Shown: positions 7,302-15,629 of the stretch, piece after piece
How positions within the stretch are numbered: the stretch's first letter is position 1
How the letters are laid out: each line of letters opens with the position of its first letter
DNA from: Streptomyces triticagri
GTDB lineage: Bacteria > Actinomycetota > Actinomycetes > Streptomycetales > Streptomycetaceae
DNA length: 34,522 bases
Direction: 5' to 3'
Assembly (NCBI RefSeq): GCF_003429565.1
Contig: NZ_QUAK01000104.1
Coordinates: forward strand, 1-34,522
Made by a program: the position numbers and the translations under genes
The notes under the pieces: generated by a model
The model's input: the letters and a program-made list of their open reading frames with translations, nothing else
Databases searched by the model: none
What the model was told of the DNA's origin: nothing

Positions 7302-8660
7302 TCACTTGGATGCGGCGTAGTTCCGCAGGAACAGCGCCTCGGTCACTGCGAGACGGCTCAGTTCGGAGGGCGAGACACTCTCGTTCACCGCATGGATCTG
7401 CGCTTCGGGCTCGCTCAGGCCGATCAGCAGGATCTCGGCGTCGGGGTACAGCGCGTCCAGGGTGTTGCACAGCGGGATCGAGCCGCCCTGGCCCGCGTAC
7501 TGCATCTCCTCGCCGGGGTAGGCGACCGCCATCGCCTCGGCCATCGCCGCGTACGCCGGGCTGGTGGTGTCCGCGCGGAACGGCTGCCCCTGGCCGACCT
7601 GTTCGGTACGGATCCGGGCACCCCACGGAATGTGCGCCTCCAAGTGCGCCCGGAGCAGCCGGGTGGCCTCGGCGGCGTCCGTCCCCGGTGCGACCCGCAG
7701 GCTGACCAGCGCACGCGCGCTCGACTGCACCGAAGGCGTGGCACCCACGACGGGCGGGCAGTCGATGCCGAGCACGGTCACCGCGGGCCGGGCCCAGATA
7801 CGGTCCGCGACTGTGCCCGAACCGATGAGCCGCACGCCCTCGGCGACCTTGGCGTCCCGCCGGAAGTCCGCCTCCTCGTACTGCAGGCCCTGCCAGGACT
7901 GGCCGGCTTCGAGGCCGTCCACCGTGGTCGAACCGTCCTCGCCGCGCAGCGAGTCAAGGACCCGGATCAGCGCGGCGAGCGCGTCCGGCGCCGCGCCGCC
8001 GAACTGGCCCGAGTGCAGATTCCCGGCCAGGGTGTCGACCTCCACGCGGACCAGGGTCATGCCGCGCAGCGTCGAGGTGACCGTGGGCAGCCCGACCCGG
8101 AAGTTGCCGCTGTCGCCGATCACGATCGAGTCGGCGCGCAGCAGTTCGGGGTGGGTCTCCGCGTAACGCTCCAGACCTCCGGTTCCCTGCTCCTCGGATC
8201 CTTCGGCGATGAACTTGACGGTCACGGGAAGGTCGCCGTCGGCCTTCAGGGCGCGCAGCGCGAGCAGGTGCATGATGACGCCGCCCTTGCAGTCGGCCGA
8301 ACCCCGGCCGTACCAGCGGCCGTCCCGCTCGGTCAGCTCGAAGGGCGGAGTGGTCCAGGCGTCCTCGTCGAGCGGCGGCTGTACGTCGTAGTGGGCGTAG
8401 AGGAGCACGGTGGGTGCGCCCTCGGGGCCCGGCAGTACGCCGTAGACGGACTGGGTGCCGTCCGGGGTGTCCAGGAGGGCGACGTCCTCGAAGCCCTCGG
8501 TGCGCAGCGCGTCGGCGACCCAGCGGGCGGCGCCCTCGCTCTCGCTCCTGGGGAACTGGCCGAAGTCCGCGACCGACTTGAACGCCACCAGATCGGCGAG
8601 CTCCTGCCAGGCACGTGGCATCAGGGAGTCGACGGTCTCGGCGATCCGGTTCGAGGACAT
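7302..8660 (-). CDS. M20-family dipeptidase/peptidase
   Basis: This 452-residue zinc peptidase belongs to the M20/M25/M40 clan. The metal and catalytic motifs appear in order: LLYAHYDVQPP (H90, D92), GSADCKGG (D123), AEGSEEQGT (E156/E157), then GDSGN, and a C-terminal IHAVNE histidine. The segment between ~190 and 300 is the dimerisation lid (LHSGQFGGAAPDALAALIRVLDSL). The closest functional label is a cytoplasmic dipeptidase that cleaves dipeptides with two metal ions; specificity cannot be read. The ATG at 8660 is supported by AAGGAG about 7 nt upstream. A minus-strand -10-like TACAAC lies at 8690-8685. The gene is divergent from the flavoprotein at 8827. Confidence 0.93.
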   Translation of the reverse strand: MSSNRIAETVDSLMPRAWQELADLVAFKSVADFGQFPRSESEGAARWVADALRTEGFEDVALLDTPDGTQSVYGVLPGPEGAPTVLLYAHYDVQPPLDEDAWTTPPFELTERDGRWYGRGSADCKGGVIMHLLALRALKADGDLPVTVKFIAEGSEEQGTGGLERYAETHPELLRADSIVIGDSGNFRVGLPTVTSTLRGMTLVRVEVDTLAGNLHSGQFGGAAPDALAALIRVLDSLRGEDGSTTVDGLEAGQSWQGLQYEEADFRRDAKVAEGVRLIGSGTVADRIWARPAVTVLGIDCPPVVGATPSVQSSARALVSLRVAPGTDAAEATRLLRAHLEAHIPWGARIRTEQVGQGQPFRADTTSPAYAAMAEAMAVAYPGEEMQYAGQGGSIPLCNTLDALYPDAEILLIGLSEPEAQIHAVNESVSPSELSRLAVTEALFLRNYAASK

Positions 8661-8773
8661 GGGCACGCTCCTTGTGGGTGCGACGTTGTATCTGTGGGTC
8701 GCCGTCACGCGCGCGTGTGCGCGGCCGGCGCCGGGCCGATCTTCCCACAGGAGAGTGCGGGGACGGCCGCCCG

Positions 8774-8779
8774 TAGGAT
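8774..8779 (+). promoter_or_regulatory. -10 box TAGGAT for flavoprotein gene
   Basis: TAGGAT matches the vegetative -10 consensus and lies 47 nt before the GTG at 8827. No clear -35 box was seen at the matching distance, so the assignment is moderate. Confidence 0.4.
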
Positions 8780-8826
8780 GCCGTGGACAGTGGCGTGTAT
8801 CAGCTGGATCGGAGCAGCAGCCCATC

Positions 8827-10107
8827 GTGAGCAGCGAGAACTCGAGCGAGAAGCCGGCCGACGAGAGCAGTGAGGTGTGGGACGTCGTCGTGGTCGGCGC
8901 CGGCCCCGCGGGCGCCTCGGCCGCCTATGCAGCGGCCGTGGCCGGCCGACGCGTCCTGCTCCTGGAGAAGGCCGAACTGCCGCGCTACAAGACGTGCGGA
9001 GGCGGCATCATCGGACTCTCGCGCGACGCACTGCCCCCCGGATTCGACCTGCCGCTGCGGGACCGCGTGCATGCGGTCACCTTCTCCCTCGACGGCCGCT
9101 TCGCTCGTACGCGCCGCTCACGCCGGATGCTCTTCGGCCTGATCAACCGCCCCGAGTTCGACCAGGGCCTCGTCGAGTCCGCCCTCAAGGCGGGCGCGGA
9201 ACTGCGCACCGGGGTCACGGTCTCCGGGGTCGAGCAGCACGGCCGTGCCGTGCCCGACCGGCGGACGGTGGCCGTCCAGCTGTCCGGCGGCGAGACCGTG
9301 CTCGCGCACGCGGTGATCGGTGCGGACGGCAGCGCCAGCCGGATAGGGGGTCATGTCGGCGTCAAGCTCGACCAGGTGGACCTCGGGCTCGAGGCGGAGA
9401 TCCCGGTGCCCGACTCGGTCGCGGAGGACTGGGCAGGACGGGTGCAGATCGACTGGGGCCCGATGCCCGGCAGTTACGGCTGGGTCTTCCCCAAGGGCGA
9501 CACCCTCACCGTCGGTGTGATCTCGGCCCGGGGCGAAGGAGCGGCCACCAAGCGCTACTTGGACGACTTCGTCGCCCGGCTCGGCCTCGCGGGCTTCGAG
9601 CCGCGCATCTCCTCCGGTCATCTCACGCGCTGCCGCAGCGACGATTCGCCGCTGTCGCGCGGGCGGGTGCTGGTGTGCGGGGACGCCGCAGGCCTGCTCG
9701 AGCCGTGGACCCGGGAGGGCATCTCCTTCGCGCTGCGCTCGGGGCGGCTCGCGGGGGAGTGGGCGGTACGGATCGCCGAGTCGCAGGACGCGGTGGACGC
9801 GCGGCGCCAGGCGCTGAACTACGCCTTCGCCGTGAAGGCGGGGCTCGGCGTGGAGATGAGCATCGGGCGGCGCATGCTGACGGTGTTCGAGCGGCGGCCC
9901 GGACTGCTGCATGCGGCGATCACCGGGTTCCGTCCGGCGTGGAACGCCTTTGCGCGGATCACCCGCGGCTCCTCCTCGCTGACCGAGATCGTCCGTACCC
10001 ACCCGATGGCCCGGCGGGCGCTCAGCGCCCTGGACCGCAGGACGGAGGGCGGTGCCTCGGCGCGCGGGGGCGGCGAGCGAGACGAAGCGGGCGCCGTCAC
10101 GTCGTGA
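8827..10107 (+). CDS. Geranylgeranyl reductase-family FAD-dependent oxidoreductase
   Basis: This 426-residue flavoprotein has the FAD dinucleotide motif VVVGAGPAGASAAYAAA (G24-x-G26-x-x-G29) and acidic E47 at the end of strand 2. It also has RYKTCGGGI and the second FAD motif VCGDAAGLLEPWTREGI (G285-D286). The pattern P-R-Y-K-x-C-G-G and the G-D-A-A-G-x-x-x-P-x-x-x-E-G-I segment are hallmarks of the geranylgeranyl reductase family, which reduces isoprenoid double bonds. In actinomycetes such proteins often act on menaquinone or other prenyl chains; the substrate here is inferred only at family level. The GTG at 8827 begins a 17-residue Ser/Glu-rich tail before the fold. A GGAG lies ~12 nt upstream, a somewhat long spacing. 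It precedes the sensor kinase by 95 bp. Confidence 0.88.
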   Translation: MSSENSSEKPADESSEVWDVVVVGAGPAGASAAYAAAVAGRRVLLLEKAELPRYKTCGGGIIGLSRDALPPGFDLPLRDRVHAVTFSLDGRFARTRRSRRMLFGLINRPEFDQGLVESALKAGAELRTGVTVSGVEQHGRAVPDRRTVAVQLSGGETVLAHAVIGADGSASRIGGHVGVKLDQVDLGLEAEIPVPDSVAEDWAGRVQIDWGPMPGSYGWVFPKGDTLTVGVISARGEGAATKRYLDDFVARLGLAGFEPRISSGHLTRCRSDDSPLSRGRVLVCGDAAGLLEPWTREGISFALRSGRLAGEWAVRIAESQDAVDARRQALNYAFAVKAGLGVEMSIGRRMLTVFERRPGLLHAAITGFRPAWNAFARITRGSSSLTEIVRTHPMARRALSALDRRTEGGASARGGGERDEAGAVTS

Positions 10108-10189
10108 GGAGTCCGACGGCGAGGGCTACTCCGGCGGGAGTACGCGTGATCACTGCGCCCGGCTGACGCCCGAGGGCCCGGGCCGCCGC

Positions 10190-10195
10190 TAGCGT
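10190..10195 (+). promoter_or_regulatory. -10 box TAGCGT, probable leaderless start of sensor kinase
   Basis: TAGCGT ends 7 nt before the ATG at 10203, and no ribosome-binding sequence is present. It overlaps the alternative GTG at 10194, which argues for 10203 as the start. Confidence 0.45.
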
Positions 10196-10202
10196 GGCCG
10201 GT

Positions 10203-11453
10203 ATGGATGAGCAGCAGGGACGTCGTGGCGGCCTGCCCCACGGCAGGGGCGGCCCGCCGTGGCACACCCCCGAGACGCCGGGACTGCGGCGCTGGGAGGA
10301 GATCAGGGCGGATCCGCGCCGGCTGCCGTGGCTGACGACGGTGCTGCTGACGCTGTTCGTGCAGGCGGGCACCACCTTCGCGGCGCAGGACCAGACCGGC
10401 CGCGCGGATCTGGACCTGTGGGCACGGGCCCTGCTCCTGATCGGCAGTGTGCTGCTCCTGTTCCGCCATCGCATCCCGGTGGTCGTCGCGTACGGCACGG
10501 CGGGGTCCGCGCTGGTGTACCTGGCCGCGGGCTACCCGTACGGACCGGTGTTCCTGACCGTGGCGCTCGGCTGCTTCTCGGCGATCGTCGCCGGGCGGCG
10601 GCGCGCGGCGTGGGGAGCGATCGGACTCCTGTGGGTGGGCCACATCCTGGTGAGCCACTGGCTGTACCGGTGGCTGCCGCCGGCCGGGGACGGGCCGTGG
10701 GGCTGGGGCCAGGAACTCGGCGTGGTGATCTGGGTGGTGGCGATCATCGCGGTCTCCGAACTCGCCCACAGCCGCCGGGAACAGTGGGCCAAGGACCGCA
10801 TCGAGCGGGAGCGGGCGGCCGCGCGCCGGGCCGACGAGGAGCGCCTGCGCATCGCCCGCGAGCTGCACGACGTACTGGCCCACTCGATCTCGGTGATCAA
10901 TGTGCAGGCCGGTGTCGGCCTCGCGCTCCTGGACAGCGACCCCGAGCAGGCCCGCACCGCGCTCACCACCATCAAGTCCGCCAGCAAGGAGGCACTCGGC
11001 GAGGTCCGACAGGTGCTCGACACCCTGCGTACGCCAGGTGACGCCCCGCGCGCCCCGGCTCCGGGGCTCGACCGGCTGCCCGAACTCGTCGAGCAGGCGG
11101 CCGGCGCCGGCCTCACCGTCGAGGTGACCACCGAGGGCGAGCGCTTCCCGCTGCCGCCGGGCGCCGACCTCGCGGCCTTCCGTATCGTCCAGGAGGCGCT
11201 GACGAACGTCGTACGGCACTCGGGTTCGCGCAGCGCGCGCGTGCGGGTGCGCTACGCGGAGGCGGGCCTGGAGCTGGGGATCGACGACGACGGACCGGCG
11301 ACCCGGGCCGAGGCGGGCGGTTCCGGCAACGGGCTCGCCGGAATGCGGGAGCGGGCCGCGGCACTCGGTGGCACGATCGAAGCCGGTTCGCGGTCCGACG
11401 GCGGCTTCCGGGTCCGGGCCGTACTGCCGAGGACACCGAGTACCTCGCCGTGA
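10203..11453 (+). CDS. NarL-type sensor histidine kinase
   Basis: This 416-residue protein has a cytoplasmic Arg/Gly-rich N-terminus and about five hydrophobic helices between residues ~40 and 190, without a large extracellular domain. A coiled linker follows, and then a HisKA_3 phosphoacceptor box, ERLRIARELHDVLAHSISVI, with phospho-acceptor H222. The C-terminal ATPase domain has the N box FRIVQEALTNVVRHS and the G motif GNGLAGMRERAAALGG. It should autophosphorylate and pass phosphate to the response regulator encoded 54 bp downstream. The signal is unknown; a short-loop membrane sensor of this kind often detects membrane or antibiotic stress. The ATG at 10203 is preferred over GTG 10194, which lies in the -10 box. 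Confidence 0.9.
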   Translation: MDEQQGRRGGLPHGRGGPPWHTPETPGLRRWEEIRADPRRLPWLTTVLLTLFVQAGTTFAAQDQTGRADLDLWARALLLIGSVLLLFRHRIPVVVAYGTAGSALVYLAAGYPYGPVFLTVALGCFSAIVAGRRRAAWGAIGLLWVGHILVSHWLYRWLPPAGDGPWGWGQELGVVIWVVAIIAVSELAHSRREQWAKDRIERERAAARRADEERLRIARELHDVLAHSISVINVQAGVGLALLDSDPEQARTALTTIKSASKEALGEVRQVLDTLRTPGDAPRAPAPGLDRLPELVEQAAGAGLTVEVTTEGERFPLPPGADLAAFRIVQEALTNVVRHSGSRSARVRVRYAEAGLELGIDDDGPATRAEAGGSGNGLAGMRERAAALGGTIEAGSRSDGGFRVRAVLPRTPSTSP

Positions 11454-11507
11454 GGACCGACAAGTGTGGCACCGATGCGTGAGGCACCGACGAAGGAGAG
11501 CCGAGAA

Positions 11508-12173
11508 GTGATCCGCGTACTGCTCGCCGACGATCAATCGCTGGTACGAGCCGGATTCAGGGCGCTCCTCGACGCTCAGCAGGACATCGAGGTGGCCGCC
11601 GAGGCGTCCGACGGGGCCGAGGCCGTCCGCAGGGTGCGCGAACTGCGCCCGGACGTCGTCCTGATGGACATCCGCATGCCGCAGCTCGACGGGCTGGCGG
11701 CGACCCGTGAGATCACCGGCGACTCCGCTCTGGAGGCGGTGAAGGTGGTGATGCTGACGACGTTCGAGCTCGACGAGTACGTCTTCGAGGCGATCCGCTC
11801 GGGCGCCTCCGGGTTCCTGGTCAAGGACACCGAACCGGACGAACTCCTGCGTGCCGTACGGGCCGTGGTCGAGGGCGACGCCCTGCTGTCCCCCGGAGTG
11901 ACCCGGCGCCTGATCGGCGAGTTCGCGGCTCGTTCCAAGGAACCGTCCGCTGCCGCGGCCCTCGCCGAACTGACCGAGCGGGAACGGGAGGTGATGGCGC
12001 TCGTCGGCATCGGCCTGTCCAACGAGGAGATCGCCCGCCGCCTGGTGGTCAGCCCGCTCACCGCGAAGACCCACGTCAGCCGCACCATGATCAAGTTGGG
12101 CGCCCGGGACCGCGCCCAACTCGTCGTACTCGCCTACGAGTCGGGGCTGGTGCGGCCCGGCTGGCTGGGCTGA
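11508..12173 (+). CDS. NarL/FixJ-family response regulator
   Basis: This 221-residue protein pairs a receiver domain with a LuxR-type helix-turn-helix. Receiver landmarks are D8-D9, phospho-acceptor D54 (VVLMDIRMPQLDG), the conserved Thr in VVMLTTFE and the Lys in FLVKDTEP. The DNA-binding domain (LTEREREVMALVGIGLSNEE ... LTAKTHVSRTMIKLGARDRAQ) spans about residues 155-215. GTG 11508 is chosen because AAGGAG (11493-11498) lies 9 nt upstream and the receiver begins immediately; the earlier in-frame GTG at 11466 would add an unrelated tail. It is the cognate partner of the upstream kinase. Its targets are not visible in the window. Confidence 0.93.
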   Translation: MIRVLLADDQSLVRAGFRALLDAQQDIEVAAEASDGAEAVRRVRELRPDVVLMDIRMPQLDGLAATREITGDSALEAVKVVMLTTFELDEYVFEAIRSGASGFLVKDTEPDELLRAVRAVVEGDALLSPGVTRRLIGEFAARSKEPSAAAALAELTEREREVMALVGIGLSNEEIARRLVVSPLTAKTHVSRTMIKLGARDRAQLVVLAYESGLVRPGWLG

Positions 12174-12193
12174 GTACCGGCCGGGCGAGGCCG

Positions 12194-12940
12194 TCAGTTC
12201 CAGTTCACCGCCGAGTTCTCCCGCCAGAGGCGCGCCAGCGAGGCGTCCCCGGTGACCTCGGGAACCGGCCGGCGGTTCCACAGCGCCGCGTACAACTCGG
12301 CTGCCGTGCCGCTCAGTTCGCAGTCCGCGGCCGCATCGTCCGCACCGTGCGTGGTGGCGGGCGGCTCGGTCCCCAGGCGTACGGTCCACACCTCGCCGGT
12401 GTCCGTGGTACGCACCCGAAGCACCCGGGGCTGCTCGGTCCTGACCCGGCTCTTCGAGCGCGAGTGGAAGCAGCGGAGCAGCTCGTCGATCCCGTCCGCG
12501 GCGACCCGCGCATCGACGGGGACGTCCTGGGCGCCGGGCACGGCCGAGTCCGCGTCCAGGCGGTGCACGGTCGTCTCGTGCGCCTGCCGCCGCGCCCAGA
12601 ACGCCAGCGGCGACGGCGCCGCCAGGAACGACCAGCACTCCAGGTCGTCGGGCGCCTCGCGCAGCGCCCGCACCAGGGCGCGGTGGCCCTCGGCGAAGTG
12701 GTCGACGAGTGCGTCGCCGTCCAGGTGCGGCGGCGGTTCCTCGCCCGGCGCCGGGGAGGTCAGTGCATCGGCGACGAACCGGGTCGCCCACCGGTGCACC
12801 ATCGTGGTGTGCCGCAGCAGGTCGCGGACCTGCCAGCCGGGGCAGGTCGGCACCGCGGCATCGGGCCCGGCGGCCGCGGCGCGCTCGGCGAGCAGACAGC
12901 CCGCGGAGTCGAGGGCCCGGATGTGTTCGGTGATCTCCAT
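12194..12940 (-). CDS. Maleylpyruvate isomerase/mycothiol-dependent DinB-like protein
   Basis: This 248-residue protein belongs to the actinobacterial TIGR03083/maleylpyruvate isomerase-like group. It has an N-terminal four-helix DinB-type metal-binding domain with VPTCPGWQVRDLLRHTTMVH (probable ligand H49) and ARRQAHETTVHRLDAD (E122, H126). The smaller C-terminal domain begins near residue 160 (VLRVRTTDTGEVWTVRLG, then a sterol-carrier-like end). Characterised relatives use mycothiol as thiol cofactor. The substrate here is unknown. The ATG at 12940 follows a -10-like CACAAT by 6 nt, consistent with a leaderless transcript. The gene converges on the response regulator with only 20 bp between the stop codons. 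Confidence 0.85.
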   Translation of the reverse strand: MEITEHIRALDSAGCLLAERAAAAGPDAAVPTCPGWQVRDLLRHTTMVHRWATRFVADALTSPAPGEEPPPHLDGDALVDHFAEGHRALVRALREAPDDLECWSFLAAPSPLAFWARRQAHETTVHRLDADSAVPGAQDVPVDARVAADGIDELLRCFHSRSKSRVRTEQPRVLRVRTTDTGEVWTVRLGTEPPATTHGADDAAADCELSGTAAELYAALWNRRPVPEVTGDASLARLWRENSAVNWN

Positions 12941-12997
12941 GGCGCGATTGTGCCCGCTGCCCGGAGCGGGGCCCACCGGATTCCTGGCGGGCGCCCG

Positions 12998-14203
12998 TCA
13001 CGCGCGCGTGGAGACCCCTCGTACGGCGAACCCGATGGCGGCCGACACCGCGGCGAGGGCCGCCACGCTGGTCAGTGCCACGGGCAGCGAGTACCAGTCG
13101 GCCATGAACCCGATCATCGGCGGGCCGAGCAGCAGGCCGCCGTACCCGAGGGTCGAGGCGGTCGCGACGCCGCTCGGTCCTGCCAGGGCGCCGGCTCGTT
13201 CGATGGCGACCGGGAAGATGTTGGCGAGGCCGAGGCCGGTGACGGCGAAGCCGAGCAGGGCGGCCCACACCGTCGGGGCGAGCGCGCCGGCCAGCATGCC
13301 GACGGCGGCCGTGGCGCCGCCGGCGACCAGGGTGCGGGTCTGTCCGAGGCGTTCGAGCAGCAGCGTGCCGGAGAGCCGGCCGACCGTCATGGTCAGGGCG
13401 AAGAGGGAGTAGCCGGCGGCCGCGATTCCGGGGCCGGCGTGCAGGTCGTCCTGCAGGTGCAGGGCGCCCCAGTCCGCGAGCGCCCCTTCGCCGTACGCCG
13501 TGCACAGGGCGATCAGGCCGAAGACGACGACGATCCAGCGGGTGTGCCGAGGGGAGCCGTCGGACCGAGCGGCCGAGGTGGACTCCGGGAGGGGCGCGGG
13601 TGCCGGGCGACGCAGCAGGGTCGGTGCCGCGGCGGCGGTCACCGCGAGGCCGATGAAGGTCAGGGCCAGCAGATGCACGCCGGGCGAGAGGCCGCCCGCG
13701 ACCAGTCCGCCGAGTCCGGCGCCGATCATGCCGCCGAGGCTGAACGCGGCGTGGAAGCTGGGCATCACGGGCCGCCGGAGGGCCCGTACCAGGTCGACGG
13801 CGGCGCTGTTCATGGCCACGTTCAGGCCGCCGTACGCGGCACCGAAGATCAGCAGGACGGCGCCGAGGGTGAGTGGTGTGCGGGTCAGCGGAGGCAGGGC
13901 GATGCTGAGCGCCAGCAGGACGGCGCAGACGACGGTGACCGGATGGCTCCCGAAGCGCCGGCAGAGCCGTCCGGTCAGGGTCATCGTGACGACGGCCCCC
14001 GCGGACACCCCGAGCAGCGCCAGGCCCAGGGCGCTGGCCGATGCACCCGTCTGCTCCTTGATCGCGGGAATGCGGACGACCCACCCGGCGAAGACGAATC
14101 CGTCCAGTCCGAAGAACACGGTGAGTGCGATGCGGAGCCTGCTGAGGTCCGGGTCCTTGGGTTGGTGGGACCCGGCCGCCCTGAGTTTGTTCAATGTCGG
14201 CAC
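12998..14203 (-). CDS. MFS transporter
   Basis: This 401-residue integral membrane protein has about twelve predicted helices. It opens with LRIALTVFFGLDGFVFAGWVVRIPAIKEQTGASASALGLALLG, the entry typical of the FucP/YbjJ-like MFS branch. It has an R-x-x-x-R-x-G loop after helix 2 (GRLCRRFGSHP) and the matching cytoplasmic loop in the second half (GRLSGTLLLERLGQTRTLV). The substrate may be a sugar or related metabolite, by analogy with that branch and with the adjacent ROK repressor. GTG 14203 is supported by a TAACCT -10 box 6 nt upstream (14215-14210), i.e. leaderless. A 25-bp dyad (14184-14208) covers the start codon. Confidence 0.88.
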   Translation of the reverse strand: MPTLNKLRAAGSHQPKDPDLSRLRIALTVFFGLDGFVFAGWVVRIPAIKEQTGASASALGLALLGVSAGAVVTMTLTGRLCRRFGSHPVTVVCAVLLALSIALPPLTRTPLTLGAVLLIFGAAYGGLNVAMNSAAVDLVRALRRPVMPSFHAAFSLGGMIGAGLGGLVAGGLSPGVHLLALTFIGLAVTAAAAPTLLRRPAPAPLPESTSAARSDGSPRHTRWIVVVFGLIALCTAYGEGALADWGALHLQDDLHAGPGIAAAGYSLFALTMTVGRLSGTLLLERLGQTRTLVAGGATAAVGMLAGALAPTVWAALLGFAVTGLGLANIFPVAIERAGALAGPSGVATASTLGYGGLLLGPPMIGFMADWYSLPVALTSVAALAAVSAAIGFAVRGVSTRA

Positions 14204-14208
14204 AAACT
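14184..14208. promoter_or_regulatory. Inverted repeat over MFS transcription start, putative ROK operator
   Basis: AGTTTGT and ACAAACT form a perfect 7-bp inverted repeat around an 11-nt spacer. It lies immediately after the MFS -10 box (14215-14210) and covers the GTG start at 14203, so binding would block initiation. The divergent ROK repressor is the natural candidate binder. Confidence 0.6.
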
Positions 14209-14285
14209 GAGGTTAGAGGTCCCGCGGGCGGCTGAGCAAGTCGCCGGCAGCACTGAAGTTCCCTGCCGGACCGGCGGATCAGCGA

Positions 14286-14339
14286 GTGGTGCGCGCGGGT
14301 GCCCGGCGCGGGCGGCGACCGGGTCCGCGCGGGCACCAC
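14286..14339 (+). other. Long stem-loop just upstream of ROK repressor start
   Basis: GTGGTGC (14286-14292) pairs with GCACCAC (14333-14339). The next six bases, GCGCGG and CCGCGC, also pair after a 2-nt bulge. If transcribed it is a stable 5'-leader hairpin ending 29 nt before the ATG at 14369. A second dyad, CCGGCAG-N12-CTGCCGG, lies at 14244-14269. Whether these act as attenuator, operator or nothing cannot be told. Confidence 0.4.
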
Positions 14340-14368
14340 ACACCGCGGATCATGGGAGACTCCCCCTC

Positions 14369-15604
14369 ATGAACGGCAAGGAGGCACCCCGCGCCGCGGG
14401 GCAGGTGTCCACCCGAACTCGGCTCGAACGAGGGCGCGGTGCGCTCGGCCCGGCACTGGAACTCGTGCACACCGGACGGGCCCCGACCCGCGCCGTCCTC
14501 ACCTCCGAACTCGGCGTCACCCGCGCCACCGCGGGAGCCGTCGCCGCCGAACTCGAGGCGCTCGGCCTCATCCACGTCGAACCGGGTTCCGCCGCCGGAG
14601 CCCAGGGCCGCCCCTCGCACCGCCTCGTGGTGGCCGACGACGGACCGGTGGTGCTCGCCGCCCAGGTGCACTCCGACGGATACCGCGCAGCCCTCGTCGG
14701 CCTCGGCGGACGGATCGTCGCCACCACCCCCGGCTGCGAGATCGTCGACGCGGACCCGGCACAGGTGATCGGCTCCGTGGTGGAGGCCGGCGCGGCGCTG
14801 CTGCGCGACAGTGGACGCCGCTGCGCGGGCGCCGGACTCGCCGTACCCTCCGCGGTCGCCGAGCCCGAGGGCAATGCGCTCAACCCGCTGCACCTGGCCT
14901 GGCCGATCGGCGCCCCGGTCCGCGAGATCTTCGAGCAGCGGGTGAGCGGTGCGGGCCTCGACGTCCCGGCCTTCACCGGCAACGACGTCAACCTCGCGGC
15001 CCTCGCCGAGCACCGGCACGGCGCGGGCCGCGGCTCCCGCGACCTGCTCTGCGTGGCCACCGGACACCGCGGCGTCGGCGGCGCCCTGGTCCTCGACGGC
15101 CGTCTGCACACCGGCAGTTCGGGCCTGGCCCTCGAAGTCGGACACCTCACCGTGAACCCGGAGGGCGGCCGCGCCTGCCACTGCGGCAGCCGCGGCTGCC
15201 TCGACGTGGAGACCGACCCGCTGGCCCTGCTCACCGCGGCCGGCCGGACGCCGGGCCCCGAGGAGTCGCTGCTCGCCCAGGCGCGCGGCCTGCTCTCAAC
15301 GGAGTACGCCGACCGGCTGGTGCGCGGCGCCGCCGAGGAACTCATCGACCGCCTCGGCCTCGGACTCGCCGGCCTCGTCAACATCCTCAACCCCGACCGC
15401 ATCATCCTCGGCGGCCTGCACCGCGAACTGCTCACCGCCGACCCGGAACGCCTGCGCGCCGTCGTCGCCGACCGCAGCCTGTGGGGCCGCAGCGGTTCGG
15501 TCCCCATCCTCGCCTGCACCCTGGACCACAACAGCCTGGTCGGTGCCGCGGAAGTGGCCTGGCAGCCGGTCCTTGACGACCCGTTGGGCGCCCTCAGTAC
15601 CTGA
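14369..15604 (+). CDS. ROK-family transcriptional repressor
   Basis: This 411-residue protein has an N-terminal winged helix-turn-helix (residues ~20-75, GRAPTRAVLTSELGVTRATA followed by a wing ending GRPSHRL). A ROK sugar-binding domain follows. That domain keeps the E256-x-G-H259 sugar motif, the N-D-V-N-L-A-A-L-A-E segment and the zinc cluster C270-H-C272-x-x-x-G-C277. This is the architecture of XylR/NagC-type repressors, which are released from DNA by sugar or sugar phosphate. The ATG at 14369 is preceded by GGGAGA. It is divergent from the MFS transporter, the likely target, through the dyad at 14184-14208. The inducer is unknown. Confidence 0.9.
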   Translation: MNGKEAPRAAGQVSTRTRLERGRGALGPALELVHTGRAPTRAVLTSELGVTRATAGAVAAELEALGLIHVEPGSAAGAQGRPSHRLVVADDGPVVLAAQVHSDGYRAALVGLGGRIVATTPGCEIVDADPAQVIGSVVEAGAALLRDSGRRCAGAGLAVPSAVAEPEGNALNPLHLAWPIGAPVREIFEQRVSGAGLDVPAFTGNDVNLAALAEHRHGAGRGSRDLLCVATGHRGVGGALVLDGRLHTGSSGLALEVGHLTVNPEGGRACHCGSRGCLDVETDPLALLTAAGRTPGPEESLLAQARGLLSTEYADRLVRGAAEELIDRLGLGLAGLVNILNPDRIILGGLHRELLTADPERLRAVVADRSLWGRSGSVPILACTLDHNSLVGAAEVAWQPVLDDPLGALST

Positions 15605-15612
15605 TCCAGGTG

Positions 15613-15627
15613 CCGGCGAACGGCCGG
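15613..15627. terminator. Short hairpin between convergent ROK and LysR genes
   Basis: CCGGC-gaacg-GCCGG lies in the 25-bp gap between the two stop codons. The stem is only 5 bp with weak outer pairing, so termination is plausible but uncertain. Confidence 0.3.
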
Positions 15628-15629
15628 TG

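Noticed and set aside
9819..14339. 1506-codon open frame on the minus strand
   Set aside because: It runs antisense across five well-supported genes, is Arg/Gly/Ala-rich without domains, and is a usual artefact of high-GC DNA.
12347..14368. Long upstream extension of the ROK repressor frame
   Set aside because: It is antisense to the MFS and maleylpyruvate-isomerase-like genes. The helix-turn-helix begins just after ATG 14369, which has a ribosome site.
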